From Prorocentrum cordatum (Eukaryota > Sar > Dinophyceae > Prorocentrales > Prorocentraceae): DNA of 36,000 bases. A model generated the notes under the pieces. That model searched no databases, was not told the origin of the DNA, and worked only from the letters and a program-made list of their open reading frames with translations. Where the stretch lies: assembly GCA_963575745.1 (NCBI GenBank), contig CAUYUJ010001336.1, positions 1,112,676 to 1,148,675 of the forward strand, in the 5' to 3' direction. Below are positions 1 to 9,840 of this stretch, piece after piece. Position 1 is the stretch's first letter. The number at the start of each line of letters is the position of its first letter. A program made the position numbers and the translations under genes.

Positions 1-373
1 ATTACCACCCCTGTTGAAAAATTGTGTGTTCCCAGTCGTCGTGTGGGGTAGTGCATCCGAGGATATCGCCCCAGCCACGCACGGCGCGCTATCAAGCAAG
101 AAGTACAATAAGACCAATAATAATACAAATGATAATGATAATAATACTAATAATAATAATACTAATGCGAATCAGGGTAAGGACAATAATACTAATCCGA
201 AAACAGACGGGCTTCCCTGCTTCTTTCCTCCCTCCCTCCTTTCTTCATTTTCTTCATCATCCTTGTCTTATACGACTTGTATTACCACCCCTATTGAAAA
301 CATATTTTTTCCCGGCCGTCGCGTGGGGTAGTGCATTCGAGGATATCGCCCCCGCCACGCACGGCGCGTTATC
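1..373. repeat. 93-bp direct repeat pair (1-93 and 281-373)
   Basis: A block beginning ATTACCACCCCT at position 1 recurs at 281. Both copies run through GTGGGGTAGTGCAT, CGAGGATATCGCCCC and GCCACGCACGGCGCG before diverging after about 93 bases. The copies differ by scattered substitutions. The 188 bases between hold an AAT-rich microsatellite (about 106-200) and a pyrimidine-rich stretch. Copy 1 starts at the window edge, so the array may continue to the left. No protein-coding signal is seen; short open frames across it are overlapping and repeat-driven. Confidence 0.85.
106..200. repeat. AAT/GATAAT-rich microsatellite
   Basis: An imperfect run of AAT, AATAC and GATAAT units separates the two copies of the 93-bp direct repeat. 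The Asn-rich frame it creates is a translation of the repeat and not evidence of a gene. Confidence 0.8.
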
Positions 374-914
374 TTAGCACCCGCACCCCCAAAATTATTC
401 GCCCGTCATCGTAGGCACCGACGGTTCCTTTTCAAATCTGGGCTCCCTTGCTGGGGCGCCCCTGCTCGGAAGGCCGAGCGCTGAGAAGACGCGCGGCCAC
501 TCCAGTTCTTGCCCACACCGACCACCTGACGCAGACTCGTCTGCGCCCAGAGCAGTTTCTGAGGATGTCTCTGGCGAGGCGCTTCTTTCAGAACCACAAG
601 GAGACCATATTGCGAGAATGTCTCAGGCGGTCTGCTTGTTTCGACGAGCAGACTCGTCTGCGTTCACATAAAGGTGCGAGGTGCCAGGGTAACGCTTCTG
701 GGGTGCCGGGTGCGTTATACTTTCGCCAGAGAGGGGGGAGGCTCTTAATTGCTGGATGAGGTTACGATTCGTAGTTTCCCCATTAGTAATGAAATTCGGC
801 CCCGCCGCTCCCCACCGCCGACCAAAACTGTATTGGCCAGAGATGCTCAACACTCAGGTCTTCAGCGAGGGCATACTGTACTATCCGGGGCATACGGTTA
901 AAAGAAACAGTAAT
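374..914. other. Non-coding stretch with a repeated palindrome
   Basis: No gene is supported here. The only notable structure is a short palindrome, CGCAGAC-TC-GTCTGCG at 530-545, repeated as GCAGACTCGTCTGCG at 648-662. The arms pair around a 2-base centre. The rest is mixed-composition DNA with short overlapping frames on both strands and no recognisable domain. Confidence 0.5.
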
Positions 915-1180
915 AACCATCATCATCATCATCTGTACAAGCATCATCATCAGCAGCAGCATAATCATCATCATCATCGGCATCATCGTCATCGTCATCT
1001 TTGTCATCTACGTCGTCGTCGTGATCATTACCACCATCCTCGTCATCGTCCTCTTCATCATCCTCCTCATCATCACCATCATGACCATGTTATTCATCTG
1101 CATCCTCTGCCGCAATCCTCATCATCTCCTTCTGCTCTTCATCACATGGCATTGTCATCGTCATCATCGTCGTCCTCATC
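915..1180. repeat. (CAT/ATC)n microsatellite
   Basis: Long imperfect runs of CAT/CATCGT triplets. Forward frames give poly-His or poly-Ile and reverse frames give poly-Met or poly-Asp. Its right end overlaps the last dozen codons of the reverse-strand sulfatase frame, giving that frame an Asp-rich tail just before its stop. Confidence 0.9.
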
Positions 1181-2542
1181 GGTTCGAACAGCTGCCACCG
1201 AGACTGCTGGACTGACACGGTGGCGGGACTTGCCGCAGGCAACTGGATACGACTGCGTTGTGATCGACTCTCGGTCCAGGGAACTCGCCTCCCCAGAGAC
1301 CAAAGACGACCAACTGAGCCCGTCCGAGCTCATCGGCATGGAAGCTCCTTCAGAATCCCCGGCCCAAGTCAAGAACGTCGGCGCCAAATCCATGTGGATG
1401 ACTGGCTCTTCCACCACGGTGCCGGCTTGGATGCCCGGCCCGGCGGCGTAAAGCGGGACCCGAGTGCCCAACTCGTACAACGAATACTTGCCCGCCCCGT
1501 GGTCAGACGATACGACGATATACGTGTCACCGATGACATCCCGCTCAGAGAGGAAGTCGTAGAGCACCCCTAGCGACTCGTCGATCCAGCGCAGGGCTGC
1601 CAACAAGTGTCTGCAAGACCCTTTCTCGGACATGCTCGAGATGTCTGCGACGCTATCCCAGATCTCCTTCCGTTTCGCGAGCTTGCAGCTTGAACAATAC
1701 TTGGATACGTCAGGAGCGCTCGCCAATGTCCCAGCTGGTGTCTGATATGGGGTGAAGTGCCCAAGCAACGAGTCCTCTGCTGACGGATGGTGCGGCGGGG
1801 TCGGGGAAAAGTATAGAAAAAAAGGCTTTTCTTTTGTCATCGCGTCGTCCATGAAGTAGAGTGCCCTGTCCAACATCCACTCTAAGTTGTGATTGAACGT
1901 ATCGCAAATAGGTTGGCTGCAGTCGCACATGTTCGTGATATACAGGCCATCGACAAAATCGAATCCTGAACGCATCACATGGGCTGTCTGGTCCGAGTAC
2001 GGGGAGGAGAAATTTGCCTCCTCGGATGGGGTCAAGTGCCACTTGCCCATCATGCCGGTGGCGTAGCCTAGACTTTGCAGAGCGATGCCGACTGTGCTCA
2101 TCTGATCTTCGTATCCCTGGCCCAACATACTATACTGACCCACAAAGCCTTCGGACATGCCAGGGAAATACTCACTTACTTTGTCAAAACCATACAGGCT
2201 TCGAGACGGGTGTCGCCCGGTCATGATGGAATAACGCGAAGGTGTACATGACGGCGAGGCGGTGTACGCTCTCGCGAAAGTGGCACCCGACTGAGCTATC
2301 TTCTCGAGGTTCGGCATGACCCCGCCGTTATTGATGGGCTCGGTCGTCACTGGGATGCGGCTCGGCACCGCGGGAGCGAATCCACTCGGATGCCACGGGG
2401 AATACTCTTTCAAGAACATGTCGTCAGACAAGAAGAGCACGATATTCGGCTTCCTCGGAAAGAGCTTCGCGCCGAGAGCCGCGCTCTCCGAGGCCTTCGG
2501 CGAGGTCACCTCTCGGAGCCCCTGGAGGCTCCAAGGCCGCAC
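1142..2542 (-). CDS. Sulfatase-family protein, partial or internal exon
   Basis: A single 466-codon open frame reads as a sulfatase (alkaline-phosphatase superfamily, formylglycine-dependent sulfate ester hydrolase). Visible motifs are the N-terminal metal-binding KPNIVLFLSDD (about residues 31-41), the signature SCTPSR (98-103; C99 would become formylglycine), GKWHL (166-170) and SSDHG (345-349, metal ligands). C99 makes it a Cys-type sulfatase. The frame opens at a GTG; the first ATG is residue 42, after the essential Asp pair, so the true start must lie in another exon or be lost. A pyrimidine-rich CTCTTTCCGAG|G just upstream of the KPN motif could be a 3' splice site. Near residue 437 the sequence G|GCAAGT could be a GC-type donor as used by dinoflagellates; beyond it the frame runs into (ATC)n DNA and ends in poly-Asp, so the last about 30 residues are probably not native. 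The substrate cannot be told. The family call is firm; gene structure is inference. Confidence 0.9.
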   Translation of the reverse strand: MRPWSLQGLREVTSPKASESAALGAKLFPRKPNIVLFLSDDMFLKEYSPWHPSGFAPAVPSRIPVTTEPINNGGVMPNLEKIAQSGATFARAYTASPSCTPSRYSIMTGRHPSRSLYGFDKVSEYFPGMSEGFVGQYSMLGQGYEDQMSTVGIALQSLGYATGMMGKWHLTPSEEANFSSPYSDQTAHVMRSGFDFVDGLYITNMCDCSQPICDTFNHNLEWMLDRALYFMDDAMTKEKPFFLYFSPTPPHHPSAEDSLLGHFTPYQTPAGTLASAPDVSKYCSSCKLAKRKEIWDSVADISSMSEKGSCRHLLAALRWIDESLGVLYDFLSERDVIGDTYIVVSSDHGAGKYSLYELGTRVPLYAAGPGIQAGTVVEEPVIHMDLAPTFLTWAGDSEGASMPMSSDGLSWSSLVSGEASSLDRESITTQSYPVACGKSRHRVSPAVSVAAVRTDEDDDDDDDNAM

Positions 2543-2695
2543 TAACGGCGTGCTTGGCTAACGGCGCGATTGGGAATCTGACCTGTGTGACACCGAGCTC
2601 ACGCAGGACAGACATGTAGGAACGCACGAAACACCGTTTCCTGCGCGTCAGAGATGCGAGCGTATCGAACGAAAACGACACAGCGAGTTGTAGGA

Positions 2696-2760
2696 AAACG
2701 CGAACCACGCGTTCCTACAATTGGTTTGGCCACGAACCACGCTTTCCTACAATTGGTTTT
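2696..2760. repeat. Tandem duplication, about 32-bp unit
   Basis: CGAACCACGC is followed by TTCCTACAATTGGTTT, then a short spacer, and the pair CGAACCACGC / TTCCTACAATTGGTTT recurs immediately. CCTACA appears a third time after it. It lies upstream of the sulfatase exon (on that gene's strand), with no gene between. Confidence 0.8.
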
Positions 2761-2818
2761 CCTACATCGCCATTAGCTATTACACTGTTAGCGCGTCTAC
2801 GGAAGCTGAGGTCTGCAG

Positions 2819-2989
2819 AGGGTGTGGTTTGCAACCCGCGCCTGGGGTGGCGGGCGAGGACCCCGGCAAGAGACTTCTGATGCTCCGCCCCGCCGGGTTT
2901 GAGGACCCGCCCCGACGAGGGCTCCTCAAACCTGTGGCGCAACGTGGTGACCCCTAGGCCACACAGGCGCCGATGGCAAACCACACCCT
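2819..2989. repeat. Nested inverted repeat (fold-back)
   Basis: Outer arms AGGGTGTGGTTTGC (2819-2832) and GCAAACCACACCCT (2976-2989) are exact reverse complements. An inner pair GGTTTGAGGA (2896-2905) and TCCTCAAACC (2933-2942) is also exact. The nested symmetry could be a short fold-back element or a structured RNA. No target-site duplication is obvious. Confidence 0.7.
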
Positions 2990-2995
2990 GGCGTA

Positions 2996-3948
2996 ACCAC
3001 CACGGGGGGGGCCCAGCGGGGATCCAAGAAAGCCGCGCGGAACGCAACAAGTTTATGTTTATGGAGATTTTTCCTCTTCGAAGTCAGAGTATTGTTTGAT
3101 TATTGCTTGACTGTTTTTGACTATTCAACCTGTAGAGGGACACGCCCGAATTGACCCTACTAAGCCACTTATCTCACCCATTGTTTTCGCCGAGCCTCGT
3201 GCCGGCCCTGGAGCAGGGACACGCGGCACACGCTGCTGGAGCAGTCCTCCTCCGCGGGAGCGGCGGCGCACGCGGTGCAGTCCTCTGGCGAGGTGGCCGC
3301 CGCCGGCGGTGCGCGGGCGACGAGGCAGAGGAGCAGAACGCCGACCGAGCTTGCCGCGGCACTGGGGCGCCCAGCACGCCCGTGCGCAGCGCGGGTCCGT
3401 AGAACGTGTGCCATGGCAGCTGCGCGCCCGCGGCGGCGGCCGGCGACCGCCCTTCGCTTCGGAGGGCGACAGGGCGCGCAAGCGTCCTTCTCCCCACCAT
3501 CCTCGCCCTTCCTCCTCCTCCTCCTCGTCCTCCTCCCGCCTCCTCGCCCTCCAAGCTCCCTCAGGAACGCCGTCCGAAGCCTTGGGTCTTCAGGCCCTTT
3601 CGTCGGTTATCGGCGGTTTACCAGCCCCGAAAGTCTCTCCAGCAGCTGCCGCTCGCCGAGGGCGCTCCATGGCCGGATCGTCCCGAATGGCCGCCTGAGA
3701 GCCGAGTTACGGCCCGAGGGGGCAGGCCATCTTTGAAAGCTCAGAAAGTTTGCGGTTTGCTGAGAAGTTCTCTGAGCCTTCTCCGAGGCCGCAAAGGCCT
3801 TTTCGGAAAACCAGTGCGCTTCTGAAAAGGCCGGCCACCTTCCGAGAAAACATGCCTCCTCTCGCTTCTCCCTTCAAAGCGCCGCCGGGACAAGAGTGCA
3901 CTGGCTGCCACCGCCTCTGGATATGAACTTCACTTCGGCCTCATCTTG
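2996..3948. other. GC-rich stretch without a supported gene
   Basis: Several overlapping Arg/Ala/Pro-rich frames cover both strands, as expected from GC-rich DNA, but none has a recognisable domain. About 3720-3880 holds a GAGAAG/CTTCTGA-rich segment that resembles 23720-23870 on the far side of the LTR element. Confidence 0.5.
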
Positions 3949-4006
3949 CTCCTCCTCCTCCTCCTCCTCCTCCTCCTCCTCCTCCTCCTCCTCCTCCTCC
4001 TCTTAC
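3949..4006. repeat. (CTC)n microsatellite
   Basis: An almost pure run of about 19 CTC triplets sits just outside the left LTR. The Ser, Leu and Arg homopolymers in its frames are translation artefacts. Confidence 0.95.
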
Positions 4007-4032
4007 TACGACTGGCCGGCTGGCCCCCGTCG

Positions 4033-4191
4033 TGCGCGGAACCGGGTAGCCTCCAGCGGCGTACCTCCCGGCCCCGCAGCGGGGGCTGGCGGCGGAGCCC
4101 GACAGGGCTCGAGGTACGCTCCAGGAGATAAGATCGACGAGCAGGGGGGCGAGTCTGGACTATGACGCGTGTTTTTTTTTTTTGTTTGACA
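4033..4191 (-). repeat. 3' LTR (159 bp, shortened)
   Basis: Plus-strand TGCGCGGAACCGGG...TTTGACA starts with TG and ends with CA. It shares GAACCGGGTAGCCTCCAGCG, GAGCCC-ACAGGGCTCGAG, GATAAGAT, CGAGCAGGGG and CTATGACGC with 23097-23319 in the same order. Relative to the other LTR it lacks about 100 internal bases, has about 33 extra bases after the first block, and carries a T tract near its inner end. Confidence 0.8.
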
Positions 4192-4213
4192 CGGGTCTTT
4201 CCTCCTTGCAGAC
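4192..4213 (-). other. Polypurine tract of the Copia-like element
   Basis: On the minus strand GCAAGGAGGAAAGACCCG lies directly upstream of the 3' LTR. Purine-rich AAGGAGGAAAGA is the expected plus-strand priming tract. The position fits the proposed LTR edge at 4191, though it is not purely purine at its end. Confidence 0.55.
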
Positions 4214-4559
4214 TTGGCCCCGCTCCTGCTAACGAATCTCTCGCGCAAGCAGGAACCCAAACCACAAGTACGTGCACGGGGGGGGGCAACCCGAAAATAT
4301 AACATATGTAGATCTCGCGGCACCTGCCACATGCAGTTAACATTGCCAACACTTCTCAGCAACGCTATCAAGTCAAATGGCATCTGCAGCCCTACCTGAC
4401 ATTCGCACTCCGAGGGGGAGGACAAAAAGCAGTCACTGAGATGCGAGCGTACGGACGTGCAACAGCCTCGGCACGGCAGAGGGAGGGTGAGATGAGAATA
4501 CAGACGGGTCTTCACATCAATCACCACACACGCGCATGTTTCTGCCAACGAGCTGCCAC

Positions 4560-5270
4560 CCCGAATGTTTTGCCTGAGCCGCTGCGGCTCCGGCGTTCCC
4601 GGCGTGAACTTCCCGTCGTGGCTGGGTTCCTTCATCTTCGCAACCCATCGCTCGCGCGCCACGCGCCTGGCCGTCTTCACCAACTCCTCCCAGAACTCGA
4701 TGCTTCAAGTGCTTCGCTCCAGCGCCTCTCGTAGGCGATCCACCGGCATATCCCTCGTCAACACATCGCTCAACATGTTGGCCCCGTCCGTCCAGCGCAC
4801 CATCGTCTGCGGGCGGTCCGAGATCTCCCTGATACTGGCCAACTCCAGGTTCACCGACTTCTGCGCTGAGCATCCAACGCTGGCATCCGAGTTTGAGCCT
4901 GTCGCGGACGCCCTTGCAGTCCGTCACGACCGTCATCGGAACCTGCCATCCGGACAGCTTCACGCCCGCACCCCCCGCCACGGGGCCGCGCAGCACCTCC
5001 GCGATCTGGTCGCGCACCCCCTGGGCAACGTCAACGGCGTCGCCCGTTGAAATCACCTCCGCCGCGTGAAAACTCCTCGCCGTTTTTTTCAGCTCGTGGC
5101 TCTTACTCTCCAGCAGCGCGAGCCGGCCGACGCCGCCGTCCACGAGCTCCATGTCCGCGAACACGATGAGGCAGCCGCCCTGCGCGCCAATCTTCTCCGT
5201 CGCCGGGTCCGGCTGCAGCGCCCGCGCGTCCGGCATCGCGTTGCCGAGCGACCTGTCGGACACCGCCGCC
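4560..5270 (-). pseudogene. Copia RNase H domain, frameshifted
   Basis: The minus strand encodes a Copia-type RNase H that would degrade the RNA of the RNA-DNA hybrid during reverse transcription. Visible in order: VSDRSLGN (first Asp, near 5257), an ESKSHELKK...HAAEVI block (catalytic Glu near 5060) and VVTDCKGVRD (third acidic residue near 4921). A frameshift near 4860 moves the rest to another frame, where LELASIREISD, MVRWTDGAN and LSDVLTRDMP are seen, the expected end of the domain. A short basic tail follows to about 4560, then non-coding DNA and the polypurine tract. Unlike the other domains its catalytic acidic residues look present. Fusion to the reverse transcriptase upstream is normal for Copia. 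Confidence 0.8.
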
Positions 5271-7135
5271 AGGCCGAATCGCCTGCGGTCGATCGGCCGC
5301 ATCACGATCTTCAGCGTCGACTCGCATTTCAGCCCCGTCAGCACCTGGTGCGCCCAGACCAGCGCCGGCGCCCGCGGGCCCTCCTTGCGGCCCTTCTCGC
5401 GCTGCAGCGCCGCCAGGTCAAGCGAGCGGTCCACGCGCAGCTTCGTCGCGATTAATCTCCCCGACCACCTGCGACGCTGCTTCCACCCCGCAGCGTTCAT
5501 CGGCAAGAGCGCCGCCGGGCGCCGACTCCCGGGTGCAGACGCAGGCCCCAGGCCGGCCGCGCACTCCATGAAGTCGATGTGCATGGCCCTCCGGGCCGTC
5601 GTTGAAAGCGGCGGCCGCAGTGCGCGAAGTCGTCGCACTCCTCACTGCCGAAGCGGAATTCCTGGCCCAGAGCGCCCATCACCTTCGCCATCCTGTCGTT
5701 TCCCGCCCAGGGGAAGCCACCCGCGTGAATGCAGACGCAGCCCTACAAACAGTCAGGTCATCGCCTCTTCGCCTTCGGGTCGTGCAGCGCCGGGGGGGCG
5801 GGGTCCGAGCGAGGGGTCCCCAGTCCCAGCTTGCGAGACGCTGAAGGCTTCCTCAAATACCGCAGCCTCGGGGCCTCGGTAGTCTAAACGCGCCTTTCCG
5901 CGCTCTCGCAAGCCGACCTCGTGGAAAATCAGCGAGCGCAGGTCCAGGTAGAGGAGCGCGGATCACCGGGCCGCGCTCGCTCACCTTGCCCGAAAGGACG
6001 GCGCCGCCCACGTCCTCGGACCCGAACTTCCACTCCGGGTGCGACGCTGCCACCTGCGTCAGGATTCTCTCCGACTCCGCCGTCGCGCACGGGGCGTCCG
6101 CGCGAACGTTCGCCTTCTCGTCGGATCGCCGGGGGTCGCCACTATTGACCACCAACCGCGCGTTCGCCTTCAACGGCGGGTTGTTCGCCTCCGCCCTCAG
6201 CGGGTCGCTCGTGTCCGTCAACACCCGCCGTGTGCTCGTGATGTAGTCGCCCTTGCCCTCTCGCTTCATCGGCTTCTCGAGCTCGGCGGACTCCTGCTCC
6301 TGCGTCACCTCCACGATCTCGGCGTCGATCCACTTGGCCCACTGCGAAGCCACTGCCTCCTCGCAATTAGTTCGCCTCTGTCGGCGGGTCGATGCGGCCC
6401 CAAACTTTTTCCTTCCGGGCCTGCCCCTGCATGTGCATCGCCTCGAACCTCGGGTCGATCCGTTCCACCGCCTCCAGCTGATCCATAAACCTCCCCCGGT
6501 CCACCTCGGGGGCCGCGCGGAGCCATCTGGCGGCCCTCTTCGACGCGACGCCTTCTTGACCCACGGCGCCTTCGAAGGGGGCCGGTACTCCGGAAGTCCG
6601 TCACGTCCTTTACGAGATGGTGCTTCTGGTAGCCCGGCTGCCTCCGCGCCGCGCCCCTGCCCCTGCCGAGGCGGCCCCTCAGGTCCTGGGCCGCCTCTGC
6701 CTCCTGGATGGGCGGCGCGCTCGGCGCGGAAAGGCCGCGCGGCCCGAACTGACCCTCAGGGGCGACGTTCGCTACCGGCGTCGGTCGAGCTGCCATGGGC
6801 CTCGGTCGCTCCCGCACCTCGCTCACGCGCTTCTGGGTGGTCTTGGCCACGCGCAGCACCTTCGACTTGCCCGGGCCCTCGCCCCGGTCGCGCAGCCGCT
6901 GAGCCACCGCCGTCAGGATATCAATCCCCCCGCTCTGCTGAGACCTCGTTATCCTCGAGAACTCGGCGCTCGAGCACAGGTTTAGCTCGCCTTCGGCCAC
7001 GGCGCCGGCCATCGCGGCAGCCATGCCCGCCGCGGTTAGCTCGCCCAGCGGTGCCCGCTGCCCCTCCCGGCCCACGTTTGAGCGCGTCCTTCGGGGGCAA
7101 TCTCTGTTTGCCCAAAACTCTGATGAAGGTCTGAT
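5270..7135 (-). pseudogene. Copia reverse transcriptase, frameshifted
   Basis: The minus-strand frame from about 6353 contains the Copia reverse-transcriptase start: WAKWIDAEIVEV, ITSTRRVLTD, KANARLVV, RADAPCATAES and SEDVGGAVLSGK (motif A Asp near 6000), then a degenerate Arg-rich segment. The frame shifts near 5900 and 5700. Where the catalytic (H/Y)VDD should stand, the translation at about 5716-5727 reads H-A-G-G followed by FPWAGND, so both Asp residues appear replaced by Gly. Downstream GALGQEFRFG and CDDFAHCGRRF match the palm-thumb region. Upstream, 6400-7135 is a Gln/Arg/Ala-rich hinge with the segments MNQTFIRVLGK, KVLRVAKTTQKRVSEV and YQKHHLVKDVTDFR. This is a dead copy. The family is clear; exact borders of the hinge are not. 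Confidence 0.85.
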
Positions 7136-7320
7136 TCATGTCTGCGCTGGAACTCGGATTCAAGTCTGGCCCTCCGCACCAGCTCTGATCTAGGTCTGAC
7201 TGGAATCCCGATTGAACTCTGGCCCTGAGACCCAGGTCTGAGTTAGGTAGGACTGGATCTCTGATTTAACTCTGGGCCTAAGACCCAAGTCTGACTTAGG
7301 TCTGAATGAGAATTCAAATT
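7110..7320. repeat. Degenerate CTCTGATTTAACTCTGG satellite, left copy
   Basis: Repeated variants of CTCTGA(T/A), AGGTCTGA and ACTCTGG(C/G)CC occur about every 20-30 bases. The same family, with units in both orientations, reappears at 15780-16020. Together they bracket most of the inserted satellite block. Confidence 0.65.
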
Positions 7321-9530
7321 TAGGGGCGATTATGCTTCGGGTTAGGCGCGCCGAAACCAATGTCGCGGCGTCGGCCTAGAACGCTGCCGGGTCGACCCCG
7401 CGCGCATGCGTCTTCAAGAACAACAAGAAGAATGCGCTAGCCAAGCGGCAGGTCTGACTGGAAGCCCAGCCGCCAGCTGCCAAATGCTGCGAGCTTGGCC
7501 CGCCTGCGCACGCCGCCCCAGCTAAGGCCTTTAGCTGAGGCTAAGGCCTTCGCGGGGGGGGCGCGGGGCAGCGCCCCCCGCCTGCGCGGCCCTGCCCAAA
7601 ATTGCTCAACTGCAGCTGGGGCGACAAAAAAAGCTCACCCGAGGCTCGCCCCGCAGGGCTGCCGGCCGCCGCGCCGCGAAAGGATGCGCAGCGCGGCGCG
7701 TGCCCCAACCCCCGCCGCCCGCCCGGGACAGGTCGGGGGTGGGCAGCGCAGATCGAGGAGATGCGCCGCACTTTTCGGAGGGCTCGGGGGCGCGGAAGCG
7801 CGCCCTGGGCGGTTTCTGAAAGGCTTCGGGACATGGGCAGGGCCCGGGGTTTTCGAAGCGCGGAGGTGGCCCGGGAAGGCGCTCGGCGAGGTTGGGGGAA
7901 CGGGGGGGCCGGGAAGGATTGCTCAGAAGTCAGGGGCAATGTCAAAAGCCTAGCAAGGCTTTGAAGGTGCATAAGAGGTTTGGCTTGGGAGCTTTCCGGA
8001 AATTACCGGGGGGTGCCGGAACGTTGGGGCCGCGTCCGAACGCTCGGAAACGGGTTCCGCGGGAAGCGGTCGGCTGTGGAAGGGCACGGAAGGTGTCGTG
8101 GCATTTGGGGCCAAAGCGGGTCTCCTCCGGGTGCATTCGGGTGCGGTTTTTCCGAGCAGCACCGGCGGGGGGTCGAAAATGCGTCAGAATCGGCTCGCGT
8201 TGTAAGCGGGCTGGTTTTGCCCGGCAGTTGCTGGGCACTTTCGCTCGCTCAGACGCGCCCCCCCCCTCCTCCGTTTTGGCGTCGACGGCGGGGGGGTCGC
8301 GCGTGATCGGATTAGCGGCGGTTCTTGCTTCGAGCGGCTGGCGGGACTTCCGCGGGGCAGGGGCCGCGGCTTGGAGGTCGCACCCGTGCCGGCGCGGGCG
8401 CCGCCAAGGGAATGCTGCGGAGGGGCCTTCGGCTGGCCTTCGAAGGAACCTTCGGCGATATTTTGGGCCGCGCCGGGATTATTTTGAGCCGTCTGGCGTC
8501 GTGGTGCTGTCAGGCTGTCGGGCAACCCGGCGCATCGGAAGGCTGCTTGGGCGGGCGCATCTGGGCGGCGGTCTTGGAAACGCCTCGGCGGCCCCCGGGG
8601 CCCTCGGGCGGCTTTCCTGGTCCATCTGGGGGGCCCGTGGGGCGGTCGAAAGCATCGGTGCTGTTTCGGAAGAATCTCGGGGCAATCCTGAATTGTTCGG
8701 AAGCCCTCGCTGGCTGTCCCGGGGCGATGGAGCGGGCGAGGGCGCGAAAACCGCCGAATAACATAGGAGGCGCTCATGGCGCTGCTCATCGGGATGCATG
8801 GGCAAATCATATATTTTTTTGACGGGGTCGGGTGAGGTAGTTTTGAAGCGGCCCTGGGGCTGCTCAAGGCCCCTGCGCGCGCGTTTGAAGTGGAACTTGG
8901 GGCCCTCGCGGGGGGGCCGCGGCCGATTCGAAGGCCATATAGGGCAATCTGGGCGTTTGAGCTTGAGGTGCGCGCGCGCGTCAACGGTTCGGCCGGCTGG
9001 CTGGAAGGCCGCCCAGACTCCGTTGGAAACGCCGCGCGGGCGGAATCTCCGCGAGCCCCTGGGGCGACGATCCTTTCGGCTTTCAGCCCATCCCGCCACC
9101 GTTCCCGGCGCACGGTCTGGAGCCGCCCTAAAAAAAACGAAACACATGCAAAGAAATATGAAGTTCCGTAGGTCTTTGGGGAGACTCTTCGCGGCCATCA
9201 GAATTTTCTTTCGGGGGGTGCCCGGAGGTTTTTCGGCTCTCGGCGGCATTTTGATGGGCGTTTGGGTGATTGCTCGTCTCGGGGCCCATCCTTGGGAGGA
9301 GGGCCCTTGGGCCCCCTTGCAATTTGTCCCGTGGCCCCGTCTCGGGGGCCGACGGGTTTTTCGCGGTGGCCGCCAGGGCGGTTCGAGGCGATATCCTAAG
9401 CCTCTTCGGTTTCTTGAATTGCCCCCTCCTCTTCGGCCTCGGGCCGGAGATGGGCGCCCGCCGGCGGCGCGCGCCTTCATGCGGCGACGACGCCCTGCGA
9501 AAGCCAGCGGGCGCTCGGAAATCCACGCGG
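7321..9530. other. GC-rich DNA without a supported gene
   Basis: Overlapping long frames occur on several strands because stop codons are rare at this composition, but their translations are Arg/Pro/Gly/Ala-rich and show no domain. A short palindrome around AGCTAAGGCCTTTAGCT (about 7518-7536) and several homopolymeric G or C runs are present. I see no LTR, TIR or RNA gene. Confidence 0.5.
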
Positions 9531-9840
9531 GGCGGGGGGAGGCGCGCGAGGGGCGGCTGGGGACGGGGAGGAGGAGGAGGGGGGGAGGTGGAAGAGGAAG
9601 AGGAGGAGAAGGAGGAGGAATGGGGGAGGGGGGGGGGGAAGGAGGGGGAGGGGAGGAGAGGGACGGCGAGTGAAGAGAGAGGGATGGGCGGCACCGAGGA
9701 GGGTGGAAAAGACGCAGATCAGAAGGGCCGAGAATGAGGCGGAGGAGGAAAAGGGAAAGGATGGCGGGGGCGAGAGCGGCCGCGAGGGCGGGAACGAGGT
9801 CGGAGGGCCGAACAAGCGGCCCAGAGAAGGAGCGAAAAGG
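9531..9840. repeat. G-rich polypurine tract
   Basis: The plus strand is nearly pure G and A with many GGGG runs, for example around 9568-9660. Such sequence can form G-quadruplex or triplex DNA. Reverse-strand Ser/Pro-rich frames across it are artefacts. Confidence 0.8.

Noticed and set aside
3117-3736. Forward and reverse Arg/Pro/Ala-rich open frames
   Set aside because: All six frames are open for long stretches, none shows a domain, and composition explains the openness.
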